Shown here piece by piece: positions 1 to 8,259 of a stretch of 27,098 bases of DNA. The position numbers and the translations under genes are program-made. Below the pieces are notes generated by a model. It made no database searches, was not told the origin of the DNA, and worked only from the letters and a program-made list of their open reading frames with translations. This DNA comes from CAZRNB01 sp964601355 (GTDB lineage: Bacteria; Planctomycetota; Phycisphaerae; Sedimentisphaerales; Anaerobacaceae), in the NCBI GenBank assembly GCA_964601355.1, contig CAZRNB010000029.1, positions 1-27,098 of the forward strand, in the 5' to 3' direction. Numbering within the stretch: the first letter of the stretch is position 1; each line of letters begins with the position of its first letter.

Positions 1-451
1 GATTAAAATCTCTGATTTCCTCTCTATTCTTGCTTTTATCAACAACAAGCCTAACATTGGTAAAAATTGTTCTCAAAGGTAGCTTTTCGAGAATAAAACG
101 AGCCAGGAAATTATACAGTTTCTTTTTACCTGCTTTAGTTTGAAAGTTTGAGTAAACTCTTTCTTTATTTAGGATGACAGCGTAGATGTCCCAATCCTGT
201 CCTTTTAGTTTTTTGAAAAAATATTCCTTAATTTGTAGGGATGTTTTAGTTCCCTTAAGCTCAGTTACTTTCCGCCTTTTGGTTTTTCTTTTATTCAACT
301 TATTTTTTAACGTACTTCTCACAGCTTTTTGGAATTCTTTCTTGCTTTGTTCTGAGCGGCACACTAAAAGTGTGATGACGAATTTCTTTGTTGTTTTTGG
401 TTTGTTAAAGTCAAAACCTAGGTCTCCAGACTCATCCAGATATATTAACAT
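1..451 (-). CDS. DUF3800 domain protein, partial (runs off left edge)
   Basis: The minus strand is open from an ATG at 451 to the window edge, giving 150 N-terminal residues; the end of the gene is outside. The protein opens MLIYLDESGDLGFDF, the acidic YxDESGxxG signature of DUF3800 proteins, and later has a basic patch followed by VRLVVDKSKNREE, which resembles the second conserved Asp block of that family. DUF3800 proteins are predicted to have an RNase H-like fold and are often found among phage or defence genes; their reaction is not well established. An in-frame stop lies nine codons upstream, so 451 is the first possible ATG, preceded by a GGCAGG-type ribosome site. The gene is clearly more AT-rich than its neighbours, which suggests acquisition by transfer. 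It follows yidC on the same strand after 97 bases. The family call is fairly sure; any function is inference. Confidence 0.72.
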   Translation of the reverse strand, partial: MLIYLDESGDLGFDFNKPKTTKKFVITLLVCRSEQSKKEFQKAVRSTLKNKLNKRKTKRRKVTELKGTKTSLQIKEYFFKKLKGQDWDIYAVILNKERVYSNFQTKAGKKKLYNFLARFILEKLPLRTIFTNVRLVVDKSKNREEIRDFN

Positions 452-548
452 CCTGCCTTTTCTTCCTTGATTTCATAGCATCCTTTTTCCCTTTCGGCCT
501 TTATTCATTCTAACAGTTTTTTGTTCGCCAGGCGGCTGTTTTCTGTGA

Positions 549-2612
549 TTAAAATCTAAAGAATGGTTTTGGTTTTTTCTTTTTGACTTTTCCGCCGGTC
601 TTGCTTGTTGTAGCAACCAGTCCCTGCGATTCGTCCTCTTCTTTCCTCCGGATATGTTTTTTAATGATGTGCTGCTCAATTACTCCTGCAAAGGTGCTGG
701 TCATAATGTACAAATTCACTCCTGAAGGCAGATTGTAAAACATCAACGGAAACATAATCGGCATCATAATCATCATCATTTTCTGCTGCTGAGCCATCTG
801 TGGACTGGTAGAAGCCGCCGGCTGAGTGGGCGTGAGTTTCTGCTGTAGATAAAAGGCCAAACCCATTAGTAACGGCAGCAGGTTCAGCGAATCTATTTTC
901 CAGCCCAGCAGAGGTATAGTTACCGTTGAAAACCTCACCAGCGCATCCGGCATAGAAAGGTCGGTTATCCAGACCGGCAAAAACGATGCTCCCCGCAGGT
1001 CGATACTGGTGTTCACGGCGCTGTATAATGCGAACCATATCGGCATCTGTACAAACATCGGCAGCATGCCCATAATCGGCGACGCGCCGTGCTCTTTGTA
1101 GAGAGCCATCATCTGCTTGTTCATCTCTTGTTTGTTGTTGGCGTATTTCTTTTTTATCTCCTCGGTCTTGGGGGCGAGCTTACTCATCTTACTCATCGAC
1201 ACCTGGCTTTTTTTAGTAATCGGATGCATTACTATACGCATCAGGAACACGAGAATAATGATAACCACGCCGTAATTGCCGATGAAGATGTGCATCCATT
1301 TCATTATTGCCAGTATGCCAAACGCCAGTGGGCGTATGATGCTGTCCGGACAGCAGCAGCAGGGCATAAAATCTATCGCCTGGATAAATCCGAGCTTTTT
1401 GTATTGTGGGTTTTTCTGGAAAAGGTCTCTGTCTTTCGGCCCTATATAAAGCTGGAAGGTGTAGGTCTTTGAGTCGTTCGGCTCACCGGCCGCGGCGAGG
1501 GTGACAGGTGCGATTTGCAGGTCGATTCCTATCGTTTCATCGCCGCTGCTTCCGCGCTGGTCGCCGTCGGGATTGTAGTACCAGACGGTTTTGTCTTCGA
1601 TCCATTCACAGAAGCTTTTGCCCTGCTCCGGCTGTGGTACAAGTATTGCGGTAAAGTATTTATTCGTAATCGCAGCCCACAAAAAATTTGCTTGTTTGTA
1701 GCGGTCGGGGAGATTGTGGCCTATCCGTAAATTTTCTTTAGCAGTTGCGACCTGGGTCTGGTCGGCGCTGCGAACGGCTCTTTCGTATGCCTCGGTAGAA
1801 TTTTTTAGGCCCGACTTTCTGCTTAGAAATTGGCTGTGAATTTCGTGTCGAGATGTGACTATTTGCCCATCCGGCGTAAGAAAAGCGCCGATGGCCTTTC
1901 GTATATCGGTTCTGGATGATTCTCTGTCCAGACCTGTCGGCCCCCCTACGTCTATCTGCGCCTGCTGCTGGCTATTTGTCAGATTTTCGATAGTTAATCT
2001 GCATTCGGCAAGATAACTATTAACGGCCACGGTGTAGAGTCGATTGATTTTTAGCACCGGCTGACCAGCCGAATCGGTGATAAGCGCCTCGAAGCGGGCC
2101 GTTTGGCCGTCATTTTTTGTCTCGATATCGAAGCTTTTCCAGCTTAATTTATCTAATGAGAACTGTTGTTGTTGTCGGACAAGCCTTAATTTTTTGACAA
2201 CCATTGACAACAACTGACCTGCGTTCGGGGGTTTACCATAAGGAACTGGTGAAAGAACAGCCAAAGGCTGGGGATTTTTATAATTGCGGTCGTCGAATTC
2301 GCTAAAAGTGGCTCTTTCGATTGCTGCACCCTCGGAGGTCAAAGCTAACTGAAACTTATAGCCGGCATTAGGATCCGCCGAGCCGAGAGTAAGGGTTTTT
2401 TGCGGGCCGCCCACGGCGTTTAGTTGTTCGGGAGCTTTCGTGAAATATGAGGTAGAGCTATTGGCATCAAATTGCAATGGTGGGGCAAGCCCCACCCTAC
2501 CATCTAAATTATTCGGCTCCTGACCGGCATCGGCGGCAGGTACACCGCAGGGCAGACAGAAGAGGATTACTGTAAAAGTTAAAATCAGTCTTGCGTATTT
2601 TGTTTCTCGCAT
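549..2612 (-). CDS. yidC: Membrane protein insertase YidC/Oxa1 family
   Basis: YidC inserts proteins into the inner membrane, alone or with SecYEG. The 687-residue product has a hydrophobic N-terminal anchor or signal (about 8-27), a long periplasmic domain (about 50-400) and a C-terminal Oxa1 core. The core shows the groove segment GVVIIILVFLMRIVMHPITK, whose R459 matches the conserved substrate-groove Arg (R366 in E. coli). A cytoplasmic coiled loop (KMSKLAPKTEEIKKKYANNK), the PMFVQMPIWFALYSAVN segment and the Met-rich LPSGVNLYIM segment follow. The tail is basic (KVKKKKPKPFFRF). Two oddities: residues 38-46 are encoded by a palindromic repeat that recurs elsewhere in the window, and residues 418-421 are four consecutive cysteines just before the first core helix. 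The usual rpmH-rnpA neighbours are absent here. Family identity is certain. Confidence 0.96.
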   Translation of the reverse strand: MRETKYARLILTFTVILFCLPCGVPAADAGQEPNNLDGRVGLAPPLQFDANSSTSYFTKAPEQLNAVGGPQKTLTLGSADPNAGYKFQLALTSEGAAIERATFSEFDDRNYKNPQPLAVLSPVPYGKPPNAGQLLSMVVKKLRLVRQQQQFSLDKLSWKSFDIETKNDGQTARFEALITDSAGQPVLKINRLYTVAVNSYLAECRLTIENLTNSQQQAQIDVGGPTGLDRESSRTDIRKAIGAFLTPDGQIVTSRHEIHSQFLSRKSGLKNSTEAYERAVRSADQTQVATAKENLRIGHNLPDRYKQANFLWAAITNKYFTAILVPQPEQGKSFCEWIEDKTVWYYNPDGDQRGSSGDETIGIDLQIAPVTLAAAGEPNDSKTYTFQLYIGPKDRDLFQKNPQYKKLGFIQAIDFMPCCCCPDSIIRPLAFGILAIMKWMHIFIGNYGVVIIILVFLMRIVMHPITKKSQVSMSKMSKLAPKTEEIKKKYANNKQEMNKQMMALYKEHGASPIMGMLPMFVQMPIWFALYSAVNTSIDLRGASFLPVWITDLSMPDALVRFSTVTIPLLGWKIDSLNLLPLLMGLAFYLQQKLTPTQPAASTSPQMAQQQKMMMIMMPIMFPLMFYNLPSGVNLYIMTSTFAGVIEQHIIKKHIRRKEEDESQGLVATTSKTGGKVKKKKPKPFFRF
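2478..2501. repeat. GC-rich palindromic repeat, copy 1, inside yidC
   Basis: The core is a near-perfect hairpin, GGTGGGGC-AA-GCCCCACC, followed by CTACC. The same 24 bases recur at 11470-11493 in a non-coding gap. Here it is read in frame by yidC and encodes GRVGLAPPL in the region just after the signal segment, where YidC sequences are poorly conserved. Confidence 0.8.
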
Positions 2613-3033
2613 CTAAATCCCTGCAAAATCGAATAAATGGTTTCAGGTTCAATTTGTGTGTGATTTTAATCTGCTGTGTAGGAAAGAGTCAAGAATGTTA
2701 TTTTGAGCGAGTTGGGATAGCCATGAATATAGGCCGGGGACAGTGCACAAATAGAACTGTGGGTTGACTCGTGCTGCGTCCCTAAGGGACTTCGCAAAGT
2801 AGCAAGCCCGCCGTACCCGTTGAAATGACCGGCATCGCTCAGGGCCCCCTAAGAGGTGCTGAAGGGACAAGTTTAATGGCGGCTTATCCAGCATAAGCTC
2901 ATAGATTTTTAGGATTGGTATCAATAGCCGTCATCCAATGGCGGAACAACCTTTCAACCAGAACAAATAGCTCGGGACTGGCCATATATGCCGCATCTGG
3001 CTGAAGGCGAATGTTTGAAACGGCGTTGAACAA
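2613..3033. other. Gene-free gap between the response regulator gene and yidC
   Basis: No convincing gene is seen in these 421 bases. The stretch around 2775-2855 contains the palindrome GTCCCTAAGGGAC and, on the minus strand, GGTCATTTCAACGGGTACGG. This resembles the end and inner hairpin of the repeat at 8089-8186, so it may be a decayed copy. The yidC leader ends in GCAGGGATTTAG before the start codon. Confidence 0.45.
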
Positions 3034-3642
3034 TTATTCGTTTGCCGAAGGATAAACCATGCCCATTGCAGCGGCTTGTTTAACCAAATCAACCACATTA
3101 TCCGCGCCGAGCTTGCGCATAATGTGTTTGCGGTGCACTTCAATTGTGCTTGCAGAACGATGAAGCAGCAATGCTGTTTCCTTATTAGTTTTGCCATCAA
3201 GAATAAGCCTCAAGACTTTTATCTCCGCATTGGTAAGCCCTTTGAGCACAAGCGGGTCATTTGAGGGAATCTGCTTTAGCGCAATCTCCACGGCTGAGAG
3301 CAAGGTTTGTTTTTCCAAAGGTTTTTCGATAAAATCAGCAGCCCCTGCCTTCATAGCCCTGACGGCCATTGATACATCGCCGTAGCCGGTAACAATCAAA
3401 ACCGGCAAAGACGAAAATATCCGCTTAGCCTCAGTCAATAGCTCGATTCCGCTCATTTTGGGCAGTTTCACGTCGGTGATGAGCAAGTCGCAATTTTTAC
3501 TACGCAGTTTCTCAATACATTCAGCCGCACCGGCAAAGCAGCTAACCTTAAAACCTGCCTGCTCAAGAGTTCCGCCTACCAGCTTACGCACCTTGGGCTC
3601 ATCGTCAACAAAAAAGATATGTTGTTTTAAGATGTCAGCCAT
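3034..3642 (-). CDS. FixJ-like response regulator (receiver + LuxR HTH)
   Basis: This 202-residue protein is a two-component response regulator that should bind DNA when phosphorylated. The receiver domain (about 5-122) has the acidic pair D13-D14 (FFVDDEP), the phosphoacceptor D57 (LLITDVKLP), T85 and K107 in EKP. A LuxR/GerE helix-turn-helix fills about 133-195 (LTNAEIKVLRLILDGKTNKE, then STIEVHRKHIMRKLGA). Length and layout match the FixJ/TtrR/NodW group. It lies 278 bases downstream of the large PAS kinase on the same strand, and that kinase has a FixL-like H-box, so they are very likely a pair. The target genes cannot be told from this window. The gap to the kinase shows no strong terminator or promoter, so co-transcription is possible. 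Confidence 0.9.
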   Translation of the reverse strand: MADILKQHIFFVDDEPKVRKLVGGTLEQAGFKVSCFAGAAECIEKLRSKNCDLLITDVKLPKMSGIELLTEAKRIFSSLPVLIVTGYGDVSMAVRAMKAGAADFIEKPLEKQTLLSAVEIALKQIPSNDPLVLKGLTNAEIKVLRLILDGKTNKETALLLHRSASTIEVHRKHIMRKLGADNVVDLVKQAAAMGMVYPSANE

Positions 3643-3920
3643 TTCTGCTTACCTAAGCAATCGCTTTCCAAATGAGAATTTCAGATAATCTATATTTATA
3701 ATTTTAGTTTTTCATTCCTAAAAGGATATTCTGAAAAGTGGGTATTTTTCATAATTTATCTGTTTTTTTGCTTTTGTCGCCAATTATCATGCTTTTCCAG
3801 CTAAGATACAAGCTATCTTTTTCAAAAGTATTTTCTCAATTGGGGCTTGGCTGAGGTAAATAGGCCGAACAGAAGTGTAGATGGCGTCTCTTTTAGCGGC
3901 TATTGTTGTTTGTGATGGAG

Positions 3921-6900
3921 CTATGTATAACTTTCGATAGGCAATGTAATATAGAACGTTGTTCCTTCACCCAATTTGCTTTCGACATGGATTTTGCCGC
4001 CAATCCGGGTGATGATGTGCTCCACGATGCAAAGCCCCAGACCTGTAGCCTCGCCTGCCTGCTTGGTAGAGAAGAAAGGCTCAAAAATCCTATCAAGATT
4101 CTCCGGCGCGATTCCACCACAGTTGTCGGAAAATCGCAGCACTACATTCTCATCTTTTACCTCGCCGCTTATAACAAGATGACGCTGTTGTTTGCCGTCG
4201 GCTGCCTGTATAGCGTTTTCAATCAATACATAAAATATCTGTCCCAGCTCTTCCTCGCTTGATAATATGGCAGGCAGCCGGTCAAAATCCATAAGGGTCA
4301 AGGTAACATTTGCCCGCCGGGCGCTTTCATCGAATAACTTTAACGTTCTCTCAGCAATTTCTTTCAAAACTACCTGCCTGATGCTTCTTTCTGAGGATTT
4401 CCTCGCTGCATCACGAAACCTCCGGACAATCGAATTAACAGTCAATATCTCGGACAGCATGTCTCTAAGCTGATTCATACCCGGCGCTGGATGGGATGTT
4501 GATTCCATCTCCGTTAATGCATTCTCGGCAGACAAAGTAATGACGGTCAGAGGCTGTGTCAGCTCATGGGCCAGGCTGGCGCCTAATGTTCCTACTGATG
4601 CCCACTGTTCGGCTCGAGCAATCTTTTGCCTGTAGCTATCAAGCTCTTTTTCTCGTTGCTTGGATTCTGTGATGTCACGTGAAACTGCCAAAATTCCAAT
4701 AAGCTGGCCGTCATTATCTCTCAATACGGTAGTAGAAATATATATAGAAAAAGGTGTCCCATCTTTTTTGATATGCTCTCTTTCGACTTCCCCGAAACCC
4801 TGGCTCTTTAATTGATTTATGTCGGCCTTAAATGCGTCCATCTTTTCTTTGTTATGCAGATTCTCCACCGGCATTCCGATCATTTCTTCAGGAGCAAAAC
4901 CGTGCATCCGAGCATAAGCTTTATTGACGTACAGCAGTTTTGGCTCTAAGTCTGCTATAGATACACCGTCAATCGACTGCTCAACTGCAGAAGTCAGTGT
5001 TCTAATTTTCTCCTCGGCCTTTTTACGCTCGGTGATATCTACAACTACCGTTAGAAGCACATCTTGGCCGGCTTGATTAAACATATTTGTGGTTATACTG
5101 GCCCAGTAAGTTGTACCGTCTTTTCGCTTCAACTGTGCCTCAAAATTTTGCACCAAGCCATTTGCTCGCAGCTTTTCCATAAGCTTGATGCGTTCTTGAG
5201 GATTCACATAAGTATCTTTCAGGTTTATTTGCCGTATTTCTGCTTCTGTATAGCCGATCATATTAAGCATTGCGTTATTACAAGCCAGGACCTTACCATC
5301 TATTATAGACAGACCCACACCAATTGGTGTGGTATCAAAAAGCGTACGGTAGCGTCGTTCCGACTCAATAAGTGCGCTCTCTAATTTCTTTCGCTCTGTG
5401 ATGTCCCTTGCGATACCACTGGTGCCTATAATTTGACCCTGGTCGTTATAAATCGGAGTTTTAATCGTCTCTATCCATATTCTTTCACCTTGCTCCTTCC
5501 CCCACTGCTCCTCCACGAGCTTACGTCTGCCGGTCTTTATAACATTCTGGTCGTCAGCTCTATACTTTTCAGCTAAGTCCTTCGGAGAGATGTCTAAATC
5601 CGTTTTGCCAACGAAGTCCTCAAATTTTATACCAAACGCTTTACATAGTGCCTCATTTGCCGCGATATATTTGCTTTCTTTGTCTTTTAACCAGGCCATA
5701 TCGGGGATGCTGTCAAGAATAGCCCTTTGCCATCTTTGACTTTCACGAAGCGCCTGCTCCATCATCTTTAGCTCGGTGATGTCGCGAGAGATGCCCATCA
5801 CTGCTTCGACCTGGCCTTTTGCATTCTTGAGGGGAATGATGTTTGTATCATTCCACAGCTCGCGGTCAGGAAGTTTAATCCTGTCTTTAAAGCCAAAGAG
5901 CGGCTTGCCTGTTTCAAATACCCTTTCGACATTCTGCAGAGGGGTCTCGGACACCTCCGGCGGAAACAGCACGCCTAACGGTTTTCCAATAACCTGCTCC
6001 GGGTGCTTTCCAAGATTCATTACGCCGTAAGGGTTTACATACTTGATGTTTCTTTGCTTATCAATGATGAATATATGATCCTGGGCCGATTCAGCCAGCG
6101 TTCGGTAACGCTGCTCACTCTCACGCAGCGCCTCTTCTGCCTTCTTTCGTCCAGTGATATCCTGGGCAAAGATTGCAACGCTCTCGACTTTTCCATCCGA
6201 GTCAAAAACGGGATAGATAACCGTGTGAAAAATTAAGCCAGCCCGTTCATCCTCGAAATCGACTGGATTGCCCGTTTTAAAAACCTGGCGTATTTTCTCC
6301 GTTCTAAATCTGACTAAAGAAGGAGGAATAGGTGGATCGTAAATATTCTGGTGCTTTTGACCTACGAAATCAGAAACATCTTTTCCCAGACGTTTTGCGG
6401 CTGTGCTGTTAAGAGCCAGAATAGTGCCATTGCTATCTATCAGAAACACAGACTCTGTGGTTGCATTTAGAATTGCCTGGAGCGTTTCTTCCTGCCGTTT
6501 TAACGCAAGCTCATTTTTCCTTCGCTCGGTAACATCCCTAAAAATACCGGTTAAATACAGTCTTGTCTCCAACGTTATCACGAACGTGTTAATATCAGCA
6601 TAAAAAACACTGCCGTCCTTCCTTCTGACCGGTGTATTCTTGGCCAGCTTAATCTCGCCACGCGATTGTTTTTCAAACTGGTCTATAATGTAGGGCAGAT
6701 CTTCCAGTGGATGGATATCGTTGACAGTCAGGCTCTTTATCTCTTCCTCGGTATAACCTAACATTTGACAAATCGTTCTATTGGCCATGTAGAACTTTTT
6801 GGTTTCTGTATCCGCTAAAAGTAATCCGTCGGCCGCATTGTCAAAGATACCTTTAAATCTTTTTTCAGATTCTCTTAATTGCTTTTCTATCTTTTTGCTC

Positions 6901-7742
6901 TCGGTGATGTCTCTTATTGTGCCACTGGTTCCCACAACCTTCCCGTCTTTTATTATGGCAGTTGAACTGAACTCAACATTGTGTGGATTTCCATCCTTAT
7001 CGAGCATAACGGTTTCCGCAGTGATTTTCTCTCCGCCGATAATTCGCTTAAAGGCATCCATTGCATCATCTAGGTGTTCTTGCGGAATCCATTTGGTGAA
7101 ACTCTTGCCAAGAACTTCCGTGGGTTCGCGTCCAAACATGACTGTGCCAGCTTTATTTACGGATGTGACATTTCCCTCTGTATCCAGGGTATATATCACG
7201 TCGGTCAGCTCTTCGACAAGATCTTTATATTTATTCTCGCTCTCCCGCAGTGCATCCTCCGCCATCCTGTGCTTGGTAATATCTTGCACCATACCTTCGT
7301 AATATAACGTCTTTCCCGATTCATCGCGGATGGCTCTTGCATTCTCAATAAGAAATAAGATCGTCCCATCGCGTCTTATCCACGCGGACTCCAGGCCGAC
7401 AACCTTTCCATCTCTTTCTATAAGCTCCTTAAATGCTGATCGGGGATAGCCGGGAGCAAATCCTACTTTTTCCACGTTGAGCTGTAAAAGCTCCTGGAAA
7501 GATGAATAACCCAGCATTTGGATTATTGCCGGATTGACCATAATAATGCGGCCATCAGGAGCAGTTCTATATACGCCGACAGGGGTGTTTTCAAAAAGCC
7601 CTTTGAATTGTTTTTCGAAATCCGTGAGAGCCTGGTTTGCTTGTTCAAGCTCACGGACACGCTGGCGCAGGGTATTCAGGTCGTGCAGCAGCTCCCCTTT
7701 GCCGTTGTGCTCCCCCGACATTATGTTGTCTGCTCCCTCCAT
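3921..7742 (-). CDS. Multi-PAS sensor histidine kinase (FixL-like, soluble)
   Basis: The 1273-residue protein has about eight successive PAS modules between roughly residues 40 and 1030. Each begins with a segment like FKGLFENTPVGVYR or YRTLFDTTPIGVGL and ends in a PAC signature such as DITERKKAE. The kinase core follows: H-box SLAHELTQPLTV with H1059, N-box VLIENAIQAADG, G1 FSDNCGGIAPENL, F-box FEPFFSTK and G2 GLGLCIVEH. The AHELTQPL form is typical of FixL/DctB-type kinases. No membrane segment or signal peptide is seen, so it should sense a cytoplasmic or diffusible cue; I cannot assign heme or flavin to any PAS domain. The start may be 7742 or the second ATG at 7721 (MSGEHNGK), which has GGAGGG about 13 bases upstream. 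It is probably partnered by the FixJ-like regulator downstream. Confidence 0.93.
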   Translation of the reverse strand: MEGADNIMSGEHNGKGELLHDLNTLRQRVRELEQANQALTDFEKQFKGLFENTPVGVYRTAPDGRIIMVNPAIIQMLGYSSFQELLQLNVEKVGFAPGYPRSAFKELIERDGKVVGLESAWIRRDGTILFLIENARAIRDESGKTLYYEGMVQDITKHRMAEDALRESENKYKDLVEELTDVIYTLDTEGNVTSVNKAGTVMFGREPTEVLGKSFTKWIPQEHLDDAMDAFKRIIGGEKITAETVMLDKDGNPHNVEFSSTAIIKDGKVVGTSGTIRDITESKKIEKQLRESEKRFKGIFDNAADGLLLADTETKKFYMANRTICQMLGYTEEEIKSLTVNDIHPLEDLPYIIDQFEKQSRGEIKLAKNTPVRRKDGSVFYADINTFVITLETRLYLTGIFRDVTERRKNELALKRQEETLQAILNATTESVFLIDSNGTILALNSTAAKRLGKDVSDFVGQKHQNIYDPPIPPSLVRFRTEKIRQVFKTGNPVDFEDERAGLIFHTVIYPVFDSDGKVESVAIFAQDITGRKKAEEALRESEQRYRTLAESAQDHIFIIDKQRNIKYVNPYGVMNLGKHPEQVIGKPLGVLFPPEVSETPLQNVERVFETGKPLFGFKDRIKLPDRELWNDTNIIPLKNAKGQVEAVMGISRDITELKMMEQALRESQRWQRAILDSIPDMAWLKDKESKYIAANEALCKAFGIKFEDFVGKTDLDISPKDLAEKYRADDQNVIKTGRRKLVEEQWGKEQGERIWIETIKTPIYNDQGQIIGTSGIARDITERKKLESALIESERRYRTLFDTTPIGVGLSIIDGKVLACNNAMLNMIGYTEAEIRQINLKDTYVNPQERIKLMEKLRANGLVQNFEAQLKRKDGTTYWASITTNMFNQAGQDVLLTVVVDITERKKAEEKIRTLTSAVEQSIDGVSIADLEPKLLYVNKAYARMHGFAPEEMIGMPVENLHNKEKMDAFKADINQLKSQGFGEVEREHIKKDGTPFSIYISTTVLRDNDGQLIGILAVSRDITESKQREKELDSYRQKIARAEQWASVGTLGASLAHELTQPLTVITLSAENALTEMESTSHPAPGMNQLRDMLSEILTVNSIVRRFRDAARKSSERSIRQVVLKEIAERTLKLFDESARRANVTLTLMDFDRLPAILSSEEELGQIFYVLIENAIQAADGKQQRHLVISGEVKDENVVLRFSDNCGGIAPENLDRIFEPFFSTKQAGEATGLGLCIVEHIITRIGGKIHVESKLGEGTTFYITLPIESYT

Positions 7743-7845
7743 TAATGCCCTATTGTCTCCTGTTAATCAGGTCCTGGTAACATAGCTATAAATGCCTCGC
7801 CGGAAATCGGCTAAAGAGCATTATAAATGCTATGGACAATAAGAT

Positions 7846-7874
7846 AGTATAGCGGTTTCTTACACGGAAATCAA
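7846..7874 (-). promoter_or_regulatory. Putative sigma70 promoter of the PAS kinase gene
   Basis: Read on the minus strand: TTGATT (7874-7869), a 17-base spacer, then TATACT (7851-7846). It lies about 100 bases upstream of the kinase start. Confidence 0.5.
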
Positions 7875-7950
7875 GAAAAATACTATCCATTTTTTCGCTA
7901 TTGACTGTATATAGCTTATGCGAAATGCAGGCCTCGCTGCGCAATAAGAA

Positions 7951-8021
7951 AGCGGGTGGCGGGAATCGAACCCGCGTAACCAGCTTGGAAGGCTGGGGCT
8001 TTACCCCTAAGCTACACCCGC
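7951..8021 (-). tRNA. tRNA-Gly (anticodon TCC)
   Basis: The 71-base minus-strand sequence folds as a full cloverleaf. The acceptor stem is GCGGGTG/CACCCGC, the D arm begins GCTTAGGGGTA, the anticodon arm is CCAGC-CTTCCAA-GCTGG, and the T arm is GCGGG-TTCGATT-CCCGC. The anticodon TCC and the U at the discriminator position both fit glycine. CCA is not encoded. Confidence 0.96.
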
Positions 8022-8088
8022 AAATTCTAATTGATTATTTGTTATTTATTATTTACAATTTTAATATATTCTATAGAAGAGACCACAT

Positions 8089-8186
8089 GTCATTTCGACC
8101 GAAGTCCCGACTTAATCGGGACGAAGTGGAAAAATCTGCACAAAAAACAGATTTCTCGACTCGCCTATCGGCTCGCTCGAAATGAC
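8089..8186. repeat. Interspersed repeat with 10-bp inverted ends (MITE/BIME-like)
   Basis: The ends GTCATTTCGA (8089-8098) and TCGAAATGAC (8177-8186) are exact inverted copies. Inside are two further hairpins: GTCCCGA-CTTAA-TCGGGAC and AAATCTG-CACAAAAAA-CAGATTT. This composite structure is typical of short non-autonomous repeats seen in many bacterial intergenic regions. It sits 70 bases upstream of proA. No transposase is in the window. Confidence 0.75.
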
Positions 8187-8259
8187 AATTTCTGTTCTTT
8201 TCTACAGAGCAATTTTAACTCAGATTATAAACATTTAATCGGAATTAGCAAGGCAAAAC

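Noticed and set aside
473..679. 68-codon minus-strand frame overlapping the yidC end
   Set aside because: Basic composition comes from reading the Lys-rich yidC tail in another frame; no ribosome site.
2931..3200. 89-codon minus-strand frame overlapping the response regulator
   Set aside because: Shadow frame of the LuxR domain coding sequence; translation shows no domain.
3643..3700. Possible sigma54 promoter (TGGAAAGCGATTGC) upstream of the response regulator
   Set aside because: The GG to GC spacing is 9 bases, not the required 10, and the -24 element is poor.
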